Origin: an uncultured Bacteroidales bacterium | GTDB lineage: Bacteria > Bacteroidota > Bacteroidia > Bacteroidales > Lentimicrobiaceae | NCBI GenBank assembly: GCA_937894795.1 | Contig: CALCQV010000166.1 | Span: forward strand, 1-19,914 | Length of the DNA: 19,914 nt | Direction of reading: 5' to 3' | Shown: piece after piece, positions 7,870 through 15,115 of the stretch | Layout of the letters: each line of letters starts with the position of its first letter | Numbering within the stretch: the first letter of the stretch is position 1 | Made by a program: the position numbers and the translations under genes | The notes under the pieces: model-generated | The model's database searches: none | The model's input: only the letters and a program-made list of their open reading frames with translations | Told to the model about the DNA's origin: nothing

Positions 7870-8397
7870 ATGGAAAATAAATTTTTCAATTCAAGAATGA
7901 TTTTTGCAATTTCTGCAATTCTCTTTGCAGTAGTAATGCGACTAGTACCACATTGGCCAAATTTCACACCTGTAGCTGCTATAGCTATTTTTGGTGGAGC
8001 CCATATTAACAGGAAAGCACTTGCATTTATACTTCCAATTATTGCCATGTTAATCAGTGACTTGATTATTGGATTTCATACCACAATGATAGCTGTTTAT
8101 GTAGGAATGATAGCAGCAGTAGGTATTGGCATGTTATTACGTAATCGTGTAAAAGCAGGTAATGTTGTTGTAGCCTCTGTAGCTTCCTCAGTTGTATTTT
8201 TCCTTATTACCAACTTTGCTGCCTGGTATACCGGTTTAATGCCATATAGCCGTGATTTCTCAGGTATACTGCAATCGTATATTGCCGGACTCCCTTTCTT
8301 CAGTACCAGTTTATTGGGTGATCTGTTTTATAGTGCAGTTTTATTTGGCAGCTTCTTTCTTGTGAGTCGCCGTATTCCTTCAATGGTGAATGGATAA
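7870..8397 (+). CDS. DUF6580-like integral membrane protein
   Basis: A 175-aa hydrophobic protein with about five membrane segments. It contains MRLVPHWPNFTPVAAIAIFGGAH near the N-terminus, followed by LAFILPIIAMLISDLIIGFH, AWYTGLMPYSRDFSG and a C-terminal helix ending in basic residues. From memory, the R-x-x-P-H-P-x-N-F-x-P-x-A-A-x-A-x-F-G-G pattern is typical of the DUF6580 family. That family resembles the substrate-binding subunits of ECF transporters and is annotated only as a putative transport protein. It is a single-gene unit: its own candidate promoter lies upstream and a strong terminator directly follows. No neighbour points to a substrate. The start at 7870 is chosen from the promoter position and from protein length. 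Confidence 0.75.
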   Translation: MENKFFNSRMIFAISAILFAVVMRLVPHWPNFTPVAAIAIFGGAHINRKALAFILPIIAMLISDLIIGFHTTMIAVYVGMIAAVGIGMLLRNRVKAGNVVVASVASSVVFFLITNFAAWYTGLMPYSRDFSGILQSYIAGLPFFSTSLLGDLFYSAVLFGSFFLVSRRIPSMVNG

Positions 8398-8416
8398 ACA
8401 CCAATCAAAATATATA

Positions 8417-8450
8417 ATAGCCCTTTGCAAAAGCTAAGGGCTATTTTTTT
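8417..8450 (+). terminator. Strong Rho-independent terminator
   Basis: ATAGCCCTT (8417-8425) pairs perfectly with AAGGGCTAT (8436-8444) across a 10-nt loop, and the stem runs into seven consecutive T (8444-8450). It ends the DUF6580-like transcript and separates it from the mutL operon. Confidence 0.9.
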
Positions 8451-8531
8451 GCATTTATAATGATAATGATCAACTGCACATAAAAACGGTTAATAGTGAC
8501 TAAAATCACCTCAAAACAATAATTAATTGCT

Positions 8532-8539
8532 TAATTTTG
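8532..8539 (+). promoter_or_regulatory. Candidate -7 element for the mutL operon
   Basis: TAATTTTG fits TAnnTTTG and is the only such match between the terminator at 8450 and the first gene at 8612. No good -33 element is visible. The start of transcription would be near 8547, leaving a leader of about 65 nt. Confidence 0.35.
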
Positions 8540-8611
8540 TTATCTAATAGGTGAGGTTTGAAAAGACATAACCGGGGAGTATCAAAAAGATCAAGAAAGG
8601 AGTAAATAATC

Positions 8612-8878
8612 ATGAAAATAGTAGCGTTTCATACACCTAAACCAAGACAGTTCAGCTATAAGCCACTATATTATGATCAACGTAAAGAAGAACTGGAAGA
8701 ACTTAAAAAGAAATATAGTGATAAAAAAGAGGAAAGTGGCGTAAGTCCTGATTTTCGCGAGAAATTAAGAGCATCGTGGAAAGTCAAGGAGAAAAGAACG
8801 GGCAGTATTTCAAAGATTACACTTTTGGTATATTTAGTCTTGGCAGCATCATTTATCTATTATATTTTTTTCAACTAG
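8612..8878 (+). CDS. Small protein with C-terminal membrane anchor, upstream of mutL
   Basis: An 88-aa protein of unknown function. The start is supported by a strong Shine-Dalgarno AAAGGAG 9 nt before the ATG. The N-terminal part is aromatic and basic (TPKPRQFSYKPLYYDQRKE, residues 8-26). A highly charged, probably helical stretch follows (EELEELKKKYSDKKEE), then a single hydrophobic helix at about residues 67-87 at the very C-terminus. This gives a tail-anchored layout with the charged part in the cytoplasm. Its stop codon directly abuts the ATG of mutL (8876-8878, then 8879), so the two are almost certainly translated from one message. I recall similar small KPRQFxYKPxYYD proteins beside mutL in other Bacteroidota, but know of no function. 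Confidence 0.75.
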   Translation: MKIVAFHTPKPRQFSYKPLYYDQRKEELEELKKKYSDKKEESGVSPDFREKLRASWKVKEKRTGSISKITLLVYLVLAASFIYYIFFN

Positions 8879-10687
8879 ATGGCAGATTTAATACGACTTC
8901 TGCCTGATTCAGTAGCCAACCAGATTGCTGCGGGAGAGGTAATACAACGGCCTGCTTCAGCAGTTAAGGAGTTACTTGAAAATGCTGTTGATTCAGGAGC
9001 TAATCACATTGAGCTTATTATTAAGGATTCAGGCAAAACTTTAATACAGGTTATTGATAATGGTTGTGGCATGTCAGTAACTGATGCACGAATGAGCTTT
9101 GAACGACATGCCACTTCAAAAATTCAGGATGCAAATGATTTATTCAAGATAAAAACCTTTGGTTTCAGGGGTGAGGCGCTTGCTTCTATTGCAGCTATCG
9201 CTCATGTTGAATTGAAAAGCCGAAGGATGGAAGATGAGGTTGGAACCCACGTTACTATTGAAGGGTCAGTTGTGAAGAGCCAACAACCTTGTGCTCTTGA
9301 ACCGGGAACTTCCATTCAGGTAAAAAACCTCTTTTATAATGTACCTGCCCGTCGACAGTTTCTTAAATCAGATACCCATGAGATGCGCTTGATAGTTGAA
9401 GAACTTTCAAGAGTAGCCCTTGTAAATCCGCTCATCAGTTTCGATTTGATCAATAATGGAAAAATTCAAATACAACTGCCTAAAGGAAGTCTAAAACAGC
9501 GAATAAGCAATTTATATGGCAACAACTATCAGGAAAAGCTGGTGCCTGTAGAAGTTGATACTGAAGTGGTTAAAATAACAGGTTTCATTGGAAAACCTGA
9601 AAGTGCACGACGAACCAGAGGAGAACAGTACTTTTTTGCCAATAACCGGTTCATAAAACACCCTTACTTAAACCATGCTGTTGAAGAGGTTTTCAGTACC
9701 CTTATACCTGAGGAGCACTTCCCTTCATACTTCCTTTACCTGAATGTAAATCCACAAGATATAGATATTAATATTCACCCAACTAAAACAGAGGTAAACT
9801 TTCAAAATCACCAGGCAATATATGGCATTTTGAAATCGGCAGTTAAACAGGCAATTGGAAAATACAGCCTCTTCCCTACCATTGACTTCGATACTAAACC
9901 TGAATATAATTTTTTCTTCCCTAAGGATAAATCAATAGTGGTTCCCGGGGTTAAGATAAATCCCGATTATAATCCTTTTGTTAAAAAACAATCACCTGAC
10001 CTGGGCCTTTCTTCGTTTTATGTCGGGCCAGATGTTACACCGCAGGAAACAGATTTAAATAAGTCAACCTTTCCTGTACAGCAAACGCTTACAGTTGGTT
10101 CAGACTTTGAATCGGCCGAACAGGAAACCCGTGGTTTCATGCAGTTGAGAAGCAAGTACATCATATCTACAATCAAATCAGGATTAATGATAATTGACCA
10201 ACAGGCTGCTCATGAAAGAATATTGTATGAGAAGTTTACGGAACGGATCATGAATAGGCCGGGAAATGTCCAGCAGCAGCTTTTTCCTCAAACCATCAAA
10301 CTATCAGCACCCGATGCAGATTTGATTGTGGAACTGGCTGATGAGTTTCATAAACTTGGTTTTGTACTTGAACCATTTGGACAGAACACCTTTATTGTAA
10401 CAGGATTACCTGCAGATTTTCAGGTTCAAAATATACAGAACCTGATTGATAGCATACTTGAAAATTACAAATTGAACAAGAGTAACCTTAAAAATGATAA
10501 AGTAAATAATCTGGCAAGATCAATGGCCAGGAATCTCTCTATTAAGCCCTCTAAACCCCTTTCCATTGAAGAAATGCAGGGCTTGGTTGATGATCTTTTT
10601 GCCTGCAAAGTGCCTGGAATTAGTCCTTCAGGTAAAACTATAATAATCAACATCACGCTCGATGAGCTTGAGAATAAATTTCAATAA
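8879..10687 (+). CDS. mutL: DNA mismatch repair protein MutL
   Basis: A 602-aa MutL. It links mismatch recognition by MutS to strand incision through an ATP-driven clamp. The GHKL ATPase motifs are complete: IAAGEV (16-21), ELLENAVDSGA (31-41, with E31 and N35 at the catalytic and Mg positions), DNGCGM (60-65), RHATSKI (76-82) and GFRGEAL (95-101). IHPTKTEVNF (299-308) marks the second N-terminal subdomain. A weakly conserved linker spans about 330-415. The C-terminal dimerisation domain holds DQQAAHERILYE (440-451), corresponding to the endonuclease motif DQHA(X)2E(X)4E with Gln442 for His, and ISPSGKT (581-587) near the end. It is the second gene of a probable six-gene operon, 17 nt before the first rhomboid gene. 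Confidence 0.97.
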   Translation: MADLIRLLPDSVANQIAAGEVIQRPASAVKELLENAVDSGANHIELIIKDSGKTLIQVIDNGCGMSVTDARMSFERHATSKIQDANDLFKIKTFGFRGEALASIAAIAHVELKSRRMEDEVGTHVTIEGSVVKSQQPCALEPGTSIQVKNLFYNVPARRQFLKSDTHEMRLIVEELSRVALVNPLISFDLINNGKIQIQLPKGSLKQRISNLYGNNYQEKLVPVEVDTEVVKITGFIGKPESARRTRGEQYFFANNRFIKHPYLNHAVEEVFSTLIPEEHFPSYFLYLNVNPQDIDINIHPTKTEVNFQNHQAIYGILKSAVKQAIGKYSLFPTIDFDTKPEYNFFFPKDKSIVVPGVKINPDYNPFVKKQSPDLGLSSFYVGPDVTPQETDLNKSTFPVQQTLTVGSDFESAEQETRGFMQLRSKYIISTIKSGLMIIDQQAAHERILYEKFTERIMNRPGNVQQQLFPQTIKLSAPDADLIVELADEFHKLGFVLEPFGQNTFIVTGLPADFQVQNIQNLIDSILENYKLNKSNLKNDKVNNLARSMARNLSIKPSKPLSIEEMQGLVDDLFACKVPGISPSGKTIIINITLDELENKFQ

Positions 10688-10704
10688 TACCTGACATAAC
10701 CAAT

Positions 10705-11550
10705 ATGAATCAACAGTATTCACCCAGAGGTTTTAGCATGCTGCCACCGGTAGTCAAGAACCTGCTGATAATCAACGGCCTCTTTTTCCTGGCGCAGATC
10801 ATGTTTCTTAATGTCTTTCGGCTTGATCTGGTTGATTATCTAGGTATGCATTATTTTGGATCATCAAAATTCAATCCCGTACAGCTTGTAACATACATGT
10901 TCCTGCATAGCACATCAGATTTTAGTCACATCCTTTTCAATATGTTTGCACTTTGGATGTTTGGATATTTGATAGAGAATGTATGGGGCAGTAAACGATT
11001 TCTCATTTACTATATGGTGACAGGCATTGGTGCAGCCGTTGTTCACATGATTGTAATGTACATCAGCATCAGCGGTATACAGGCAGATGCCGCAATGATA
11101 ATGTCAGCGCCTGATCCAACAGATTTCTATAATTTCGTGAATAGGCATTTCCCCTTGTACCAGAATAGCTTGAATGATTTTATTAACACATGGTCAGCAA
11201 ATCCGGGAAATACAGATCTGATAAATCAAGCTTCACGATATCTGGACGAACTGATTGAACTTAGGAAAGATGTCCCCACCGTTGGTGCTTCCGGTGCCGT
11301 TTTTGGCATTTTGCTGGCATTTGGTATGATGTTCCCGAATACTTTAATCTATATCTACTTCCTATTCCCTATCAAGGCAAAATGGTTTGTTATAGTATAT
11401 GGTGGTCTGGAATTGTTTATGGGAATAAGAAACAGTGCAGGTGATAATGTCGCCCATTTTGCACATCTGGGTGGAATGATTTTTGGTTTCTTCCTGATCA
11501 GATACTGGAATCGTAGAATTAATCGTTCTAACTGGGACCAAAATTATTAA
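10705..11550 (+). CDS. Rhomboid family intramembrane serine protease 1
   Basis: A 281-aa polytopic membrane protein with the rhomboid catalytic set: HILFN (75-79, the His and Asn that shape the oxyanion hole), GASG (194-197, nucleophile S196) and AHLGG (253-257, catalytic H254). It should cleave single-pass membrane proteins inside or just outside the bilayer. A polar insert of roughly 65 residues lies between the helix ending near 122 and the GASG helix (about 125-190), longer than in minimal bacterial rhomboids, and contains many Asp and Asn. Four nucleotides separate it from a second rhomboid gene. The substrate is unknown. Confidence 0.93.
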   Translation: MNQQYSPRGFSMLPPVVKNLLIINGLFFLAQIMFLNVFRLDLVDYLGMHYFGSSKFNPVQLVTYMFLHSTSDFSHILFNMFALWMFGYLIENVWGSKRFLIYYMVTGIGAAVVHMIVMYISISGIQADAAMIMSAPDPTDFYNFVNRHFPLYQNSLNDFINTWSANPGNTDLINQASRYLDELIELRKDVPTVGASGAVFGILLAFGMMFPNTLIYIYFLFPIKAKWFVIVYGGLELFMGIRNSAGDNVAHFAHLGGMIFGFFLIRYWNRRINRSNWDQNY

Positions 11551-11554
11551 GCAT

Positions 11555-12493
11555 ATGTATCCACAGACTTCTCCTTTAGAAAGAATTAAAATATTTTTTA
11601 CCAAGCGCGAGGCATTATCCAGGCTGATACTGGTGAATATTATTGTCTGGATAGTTATTCTTCTTATTAAAAATCTTGCATTTCTCTTTTCTAGTCCGGA
11701 AGTTGGAACAACAGGTCTTTATAAACAACATTTAATCGAATATATCTCTAATATTCTGGCTGTTCCGGCAAATATCAACTCCTTTATTGCCAAGCCATGG
11801 ACATTGATTAGTTATATGTTTCTCCATTTCGACTTCTTCCATATCCTCTTTAATATGTTGTGGTTGTATTGGTTTGGAATAATATTCGTTCAATATCTGT
11901 CGCAACGCCAACTCTTTGCTACCTATATATTTGGAGGAATAGCCGGTGGCTTGATTTATATTTTGGCCTTTAATGTATTCCCCGTGTTTGATGTTATCAA
12001 AGGATCAGCATTAGCCTTGGGAGCATCAGCTTCTGTAATTGCCATTGTTGTTGCCATTTCATTTTATGTGCCGAATTATACCATAAATCTTTTACTGTTC
12101 GGTCAGGTTAAGATAAAATACCTGGCCATCATTACAATTGTAATGGACCTGCTAATGATAAACGCAGGCAATGCCGGTGGGCATATAGCTCACCTGGGAG
12201 GAGCTTTATGGGGTTTTTTATTTGTGAAAATGCTCCCTAAGTATGATCCTTCAAAAATCTTCAGAATCTTTTTTGACAGTTCATACCGTCAAACTAATAG
12301 AGTGAGATCAAAGAAATTTAAAGTAAAATATGGTAACAGCCCTATTTCTGATGAAGAATACAACCTCCAGAAAAAAGAGAAACAACAAAGAATAGACAAA
12401 ATACTGGACAAGATCAGCCATTCAGGATATAACAGCTTAACTAAGGAGGAAAAGGATCTATTATTTTCCAGCAGTAAAAAACAGAACAACTGA
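11555..12493 (+). CDS. Rhomboid family intramembrane serine protease 2 with DUF6576-like tail
   Basis: A 312-aa paralogue of the preceding gene. Rhomboid residues are all present: HILFN (96-100), GASA (156-159, nucleophile S158) and AHLGG (212-216, catalytic H213). After the last helix (ending near 226) there is a soluble basic tail of about 85 residues. It ends in a pattern ISDEEYN (264-270), IDKILDKISHSGY (280-292) and LTKEEKDLL (295-303). I associate this with the DUF6576 module found at the end of Bacteroidota rhomboids, probably a small helical domain. The long polar insert of rhomboid 1 is absent, so the two enzymes probably have different substrates. The gap to the next gene is 13 nt. 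Confidence 0.92.
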   Translation: MYPQTSPLERIKIFFTKREALSRLILVNIIVWIVILLIKNLAFLFSSPEVGTTGLYKQHLIEYISNILAVPANINSFIAKPWTLISYMFLHFDFFHILFNMLWLYWFGIIFVQYLSQRQLFATYIFGGIAGGLIYILAFNVFPVFDVIKGSALALGASASVIAIVVAISFYVPNYTINLLLFGQVKIKYLAIITIVMDLLMINAGNAGGHIAHLGGALWGFLFVKMLPKYDPSKIFRIFFDSSYRQTNRVRSKKFKVKYGNSPISDEEYNLQKKEKQQRIDKILDKISHSGYNSLTKEEKDLLFSSSKKQNN

Positions 12494-12506
12494 AAAAGCA
12501 GACCCA

Positions 12507-13634
12507 ATGATAACAATGAAATCCAGAAGATTGACCTTTGGTTCAGGTATTCTCTTGTTAATCAATTTAATTGTTTTGGTTCTGTTGGCTATAGGTTTTA
12601 TGGCTGCCTATATACCACCTGATAAAAACTGGATATTTGCTTTTGCCGGATTAGTATTTCCCTATGCTGTAATTGCTAATGTTGTGTTTGTATTCATCTG
12701 GATGTTTCTGTGGCGTAAACTGTTCCTGATATCATTGCTTGCTCTCATAATTTGTTGGAATCGTCTGACATCATACATTCAATGGGACAAACACACAGCA
12801 ATAGAGGATGTTAAGAACGAAAAAGCTAAAATTATCTCTTACAATGTTCAGATCTTTGATCTATATAATTGGAAGAGAGACAATATCAGTGATAAAGGAC
12901 ATAGGATATTAGAAATTTTAAAAGAAGAGGCCCCGGATATAATCTGTCTGCAAGAATTTCATGCGGGGAAGAAAAACAAAGTTGATATTATAGATTCCAT
13001 CAAAACAATGACAGGGCTAAAGTATCAGCAAATTGAATATGTTAAAAAAGAGGGTGAAAGCATGCCCTACGGTATAGCAACCTTCAGCAGATGGCCTATA
13101 ATTAGTAATGAGATTGTTGATTTTGACAATAATCCTATCAATTTTTGCATATATTCTGATTTGATAATTTATGGTGATACAATTAGACTGTTCAATGTTC
13201 ATCTTGAATCTATCAGATTAAGCAGGGAGGATTATTTGTATGTGTCAGAATTACCGAAAAAGGCTGATACACAGGAAATATTTTCGGAAAATTCGAAAAA
13301 AATAATCAGGAAATTCAAAAGAGCATTTGTCAATCGCGCTCCTCAGGCAAGGAAAATTGCTGAATTGATTGATGCTTCACCCTATCCGGTTGTAATATGC
13401 GGCGATTTCAACGATACCCCTTCTTCGTACACTTATCATCAGTTATCAAATAACTTACAGGATGCCTATAAAGAATCAGGGCATGGGATTGGAATGACTT
13501 ATGCCGGTTCACTGCCATCATTCAGAATTGATTACATACTTCATGATGAATCCATTAAATCATACAACTATAAGACAATAAAGGAGAATAACTCAGATCA
13601 TTTCCCTATCTGTACTGATATAATTCTGCCCTGA
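12507..13634 (+). CDS. Membrane-anchored EEP-family phosphodiesterase/nuclease 1
   Basis: A 375-aa protein. Three hydrophobic helices (about 10-34, 41-67 and 70-86) precede an endonuclease/exonuclease/phosphatase domain. Catalytic motifs are complete: ISYNV (110-114, N113), CLQE (147-150, E150), NVHLE (230-234, H232), GDFNDTP (299-305, D300 and N302) and NSDHF (362-366, D364 and H365). The Arg-Lys pair between helices 2 and 3 suggests that loop is cytoplasmic and the catalytic domain is outside the inner membrane. That makes DNA repair unlikely despite the mutL neighbour and leaves phospholipid, nucleotide or extracellular nucleic acid as substrates. An ATG at 12516 is an alternative start. 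The gap to its paralogue is 5 nt. Confidence 0.85.
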   Translation: MITMKSRRLTFGSGILLLINLIVLVLLAIGFMAAYIPPDKNWIFAFAGLVFPYAVIANVVFVFIWMFLWRKLFLISLLALIICWNRLTSYIQWDKHTAIEDVKNEKAKIISYNVQIFDLYNWKRDNISDKGHRILEILKEEAPDIICLQEFHAGKKNKVDIIDSIKTMTGLKYQQIEYVKKEGESMPYGIATFSRWPIISNEIVDFDNNPINFCIYSDLIIYGDTIRLFNVHLESIRLSREDYLYVSELPKKADTQEIFSENSKKIIRKFKRAFVNRAPQARKIAELIDASPYPVVICGDFNDTPSSYTYHQLSNNLQDAYKESGHGIGMTYAGSLPSFRIDYILHDESIKSYNYKTIKENNSDHFPICTDIILP

Positions 13635-13639
13635 TCATC

Positions 13640-14716
13640 ATGAAAACCATTATCAGGCTTATATCTATTGTTCTCCTGATACTGATATTGATGTCGGTTT
13701 CAGCCGCCTTTATTCCTTCATCTGTTTGTTCTGTCATTGCATTATCAGGATTAGGATTTCAGGTATTCTGGGCATTGAATTCCCTAATGTTACTCCTACT
13801 AATATTATTGAAAATAAGATGGTTAAGACTGGTTACATTCATTATTTTGCTGTTGACCGGACCTCTATTTCTCAGGTATTACTCCCTCCCCTTGAAAAAG
13901 GCAAATAAGGATCATACTTATAGCCTTATTGATTTCAATACCTTTGGATTAAGGACACCTGTTGGAGAATCTGAACAGTATGATAATCAGGATAGCATTC
14001 ATAACTATATAAATCAATCGAAATATACAGTGGCATGTTTCCAGGAATACCCAATGAAAGGTGCTAAACACGCAAAATTTTATGAGAAGTTGCATGATGG
14101 GCTGGATCTCTCCTATAAGGCTTTGTCAGAATATTCAAATGATGAAAAAAGCACTCAGCTAATCCTGGTTACGGCTTCGGCCTACCCTATTATCAATGAG
14201 GATATACTATATTACAATTCAAAACCATTTGCCTTAATCACTGATATTAAATTTCCTGAAGAAATAATAAGGGTATATAACATACATCTGCAATCAGTTA
14301 AACTTACCAAAGAACGAAAACTTTTAATATTTGATGATGCCAATCATGGAATTTCATTATTTCAGCAATTAAGGGAAGCCGTTACAAAACTAAATATTGC
14401 ATTTCTACATAGAGAATTGGAAATCGGACTTTTAAATGAGAGTATCAAAAAAAGCCCTTACACTGTTATAGTTTCAGGTGATTTTAATGATACACCTGCT
14501 TCCTATACCTATCACAAAATCAGTGCCGGTTTAAAGGATGCATCTATGGGAGCAGCACATGGATTCAAAAGAACCTATAGATTCAGTACAATACCTCTGA
14601 ACATTGATTATATTTTACATGCTTACGAGATCAAAAGTTCAGGTTATAAGCAAATTCCTTTCCCTATCTCCGATCATTTTGCCATAAGTACAAATTTCAA
14701 AATAGCTACTGAATAG
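13640..14716 (+). CDS. Membrane-anchored EEP-family phosphodiesterase/nuclease 2
   Basis: A 358-aa paralogue of the preceding gene with the same plan: helices at about 5-25, 30-57 and 62-80, then an EEP domain. Motifs are LIDFN (96-100, N100), FQE (134-136, E136), NIHLQ (214-218, H216), GDFNDTP (280-286, D281 and N283), NIDYILH (321-327) and ISDHF (343-347, D345 and H346). The basic loop KIRWLR (58-63) between helices 2 and 3 again predicts a periplasmic catalytic domain. The shared GDFNDTP-S/A-SYTYH stretch and IDYILH show a tandem duplication, but identity outside the motifs is low, so the copies have diverged. It is the last gene of the operon. No clear terminator follows. Confidence 0.83.
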   Translation: MKTIIRLISIVLLILILMSVSAAFIPSSVCSVIALSGLGFQVFWALNSLMLLLLILLKIRWLRLVTFIILLLTGPLFLRYYSLPLKKANKDHTYSLIDFNTFGLRTPVGESEQYDNQDSIHNYINQSKYTVACFQEYPMKGAKHAKFYEKLHDGLDLSYKALSEYSNDEKSTQLILVTASAYPIINEDILYYNSKPFALITDIKFPEEIIRVYNIHLQSVKLTKERKLLIFDDANHGISLFQQLREAVTKLNIAFLHRELEIGLLNESIKKSPYTVIVSGDFNDTPASYTYHKISAGLKDASMGAAHGFKRTYRFSTIPLNIDYILHAYEIKSSGYKQIPFPISDHFAISTNFKIATE

Positions 14717-14846
14717 GTATACTGATCAGATATTCAGCTATTTTAAGCTTTCTCCCGAGATTTAAGAAAACCAAATTAAAGCAAGAATTGTTTCCATTAT
14801 TACTCTTGATAGAATAGGAGATTCATTTGGGATTTCTTAAGTATCA

Positions 14847-14933
14847 CAATACATTGCCTATACAATACCTATACAATGACTATACAACGCCTATACGATA
14901 TTGTATAGCGAATGTATGGCCGTTGTATATCTG
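14847..14933. repeat. 11-bp repeat array forming an imperfect palindrome
   Basis: Four direct units start exactly 11 bp apart at 14858, 14869, 14880 and 14891: CTATACAATAC, CTATACAATGA, CTATACAACGC and CTATACGATAT. A degenerate fifth unit starts at 14847 (CAATACATTGC, 8 of 11). The orientation then reverses into three units at 14901, 14912 and 14923: TTGTATAGCGA, ATGTATGGCCG and TTGTATATCTG, again at 11-bp spacing. Positions 14870-14899 pair with 14900-14929 at 25 of 30 positions, counting G-T. The central CTATACGATATTGTATAG (14891-14908) is almost perfectly self-complementary. Another CTATACAAT lies at 14970. The 11-bp period places every unit on the same face of the helix, as expected of protein-binding sites. 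Confidence 0.85.
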
Positions 14934-15035
14934 ATCTATTCCCAAGGTATATCTGGTCCTAATGGTTCCCTATACAATCCCTTGCCAAATACTAATAACA
15001 GGCAATCAGGATATCCATCAGCATTGAAATATGCC

Positions 15036-15043
15036 TAACTTTG
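15036..15043 (+). promoter_or_regulatory. Candidate -7 element for uvrB-cysQ
   Basis: TAACTTTG is an exact TAnnTTTG match and predicts a transcript starting near 15051, about 65 nt before the GTG start of uvrB. No good -33 box is seen at the usual distance. The repeat array ends about 100 nt upstream. Confidence 0.45.
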
Positions 15044-15115
15044 TAAACTTATCTATTATTATAGCATTGATTATTAGAATACTGCTTAGGTGATGTCAAA
15101 CAAAGAGTAACAACT

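Larger units (their letters stand above)
14717..15115. other. 399-nt gene-free region upstream of uvrB
   Basis: No coding sequence or RNA gene is recognised here. It contains the 11-bp repeat/palindrome array (listed separately), one more isolated CTATACAAT at 14970-14978, and a candidate uvrB promoter. The first 130 nt after the EEP gene are AT-rich and show no convincing terminator hairpin. Confidence 0.6.

Noticed and set aside
8505..8556. TCACCT / AGGTGA inverted repeat before the small-protein gene, considered as a riboswitch stem
   Set aside because: Only 6 bp with a loop of about 40 nt, and it straddles the predicted promoter, so it would not be wholly transcribed.
12507..14716. EEP proteins as exonuclease III/AP endonucleases working with MutL
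   Set aside because: The three N-terminal membrane helices and predicted periplasmic catalytic domain are incompatible with chromosomal DNA repair.
14858..14908. CRISPR-like direct repeats
   Set aside because: Units are only 11 bp with no spacers between them, orientation reverses, and no cas genes are nearby.
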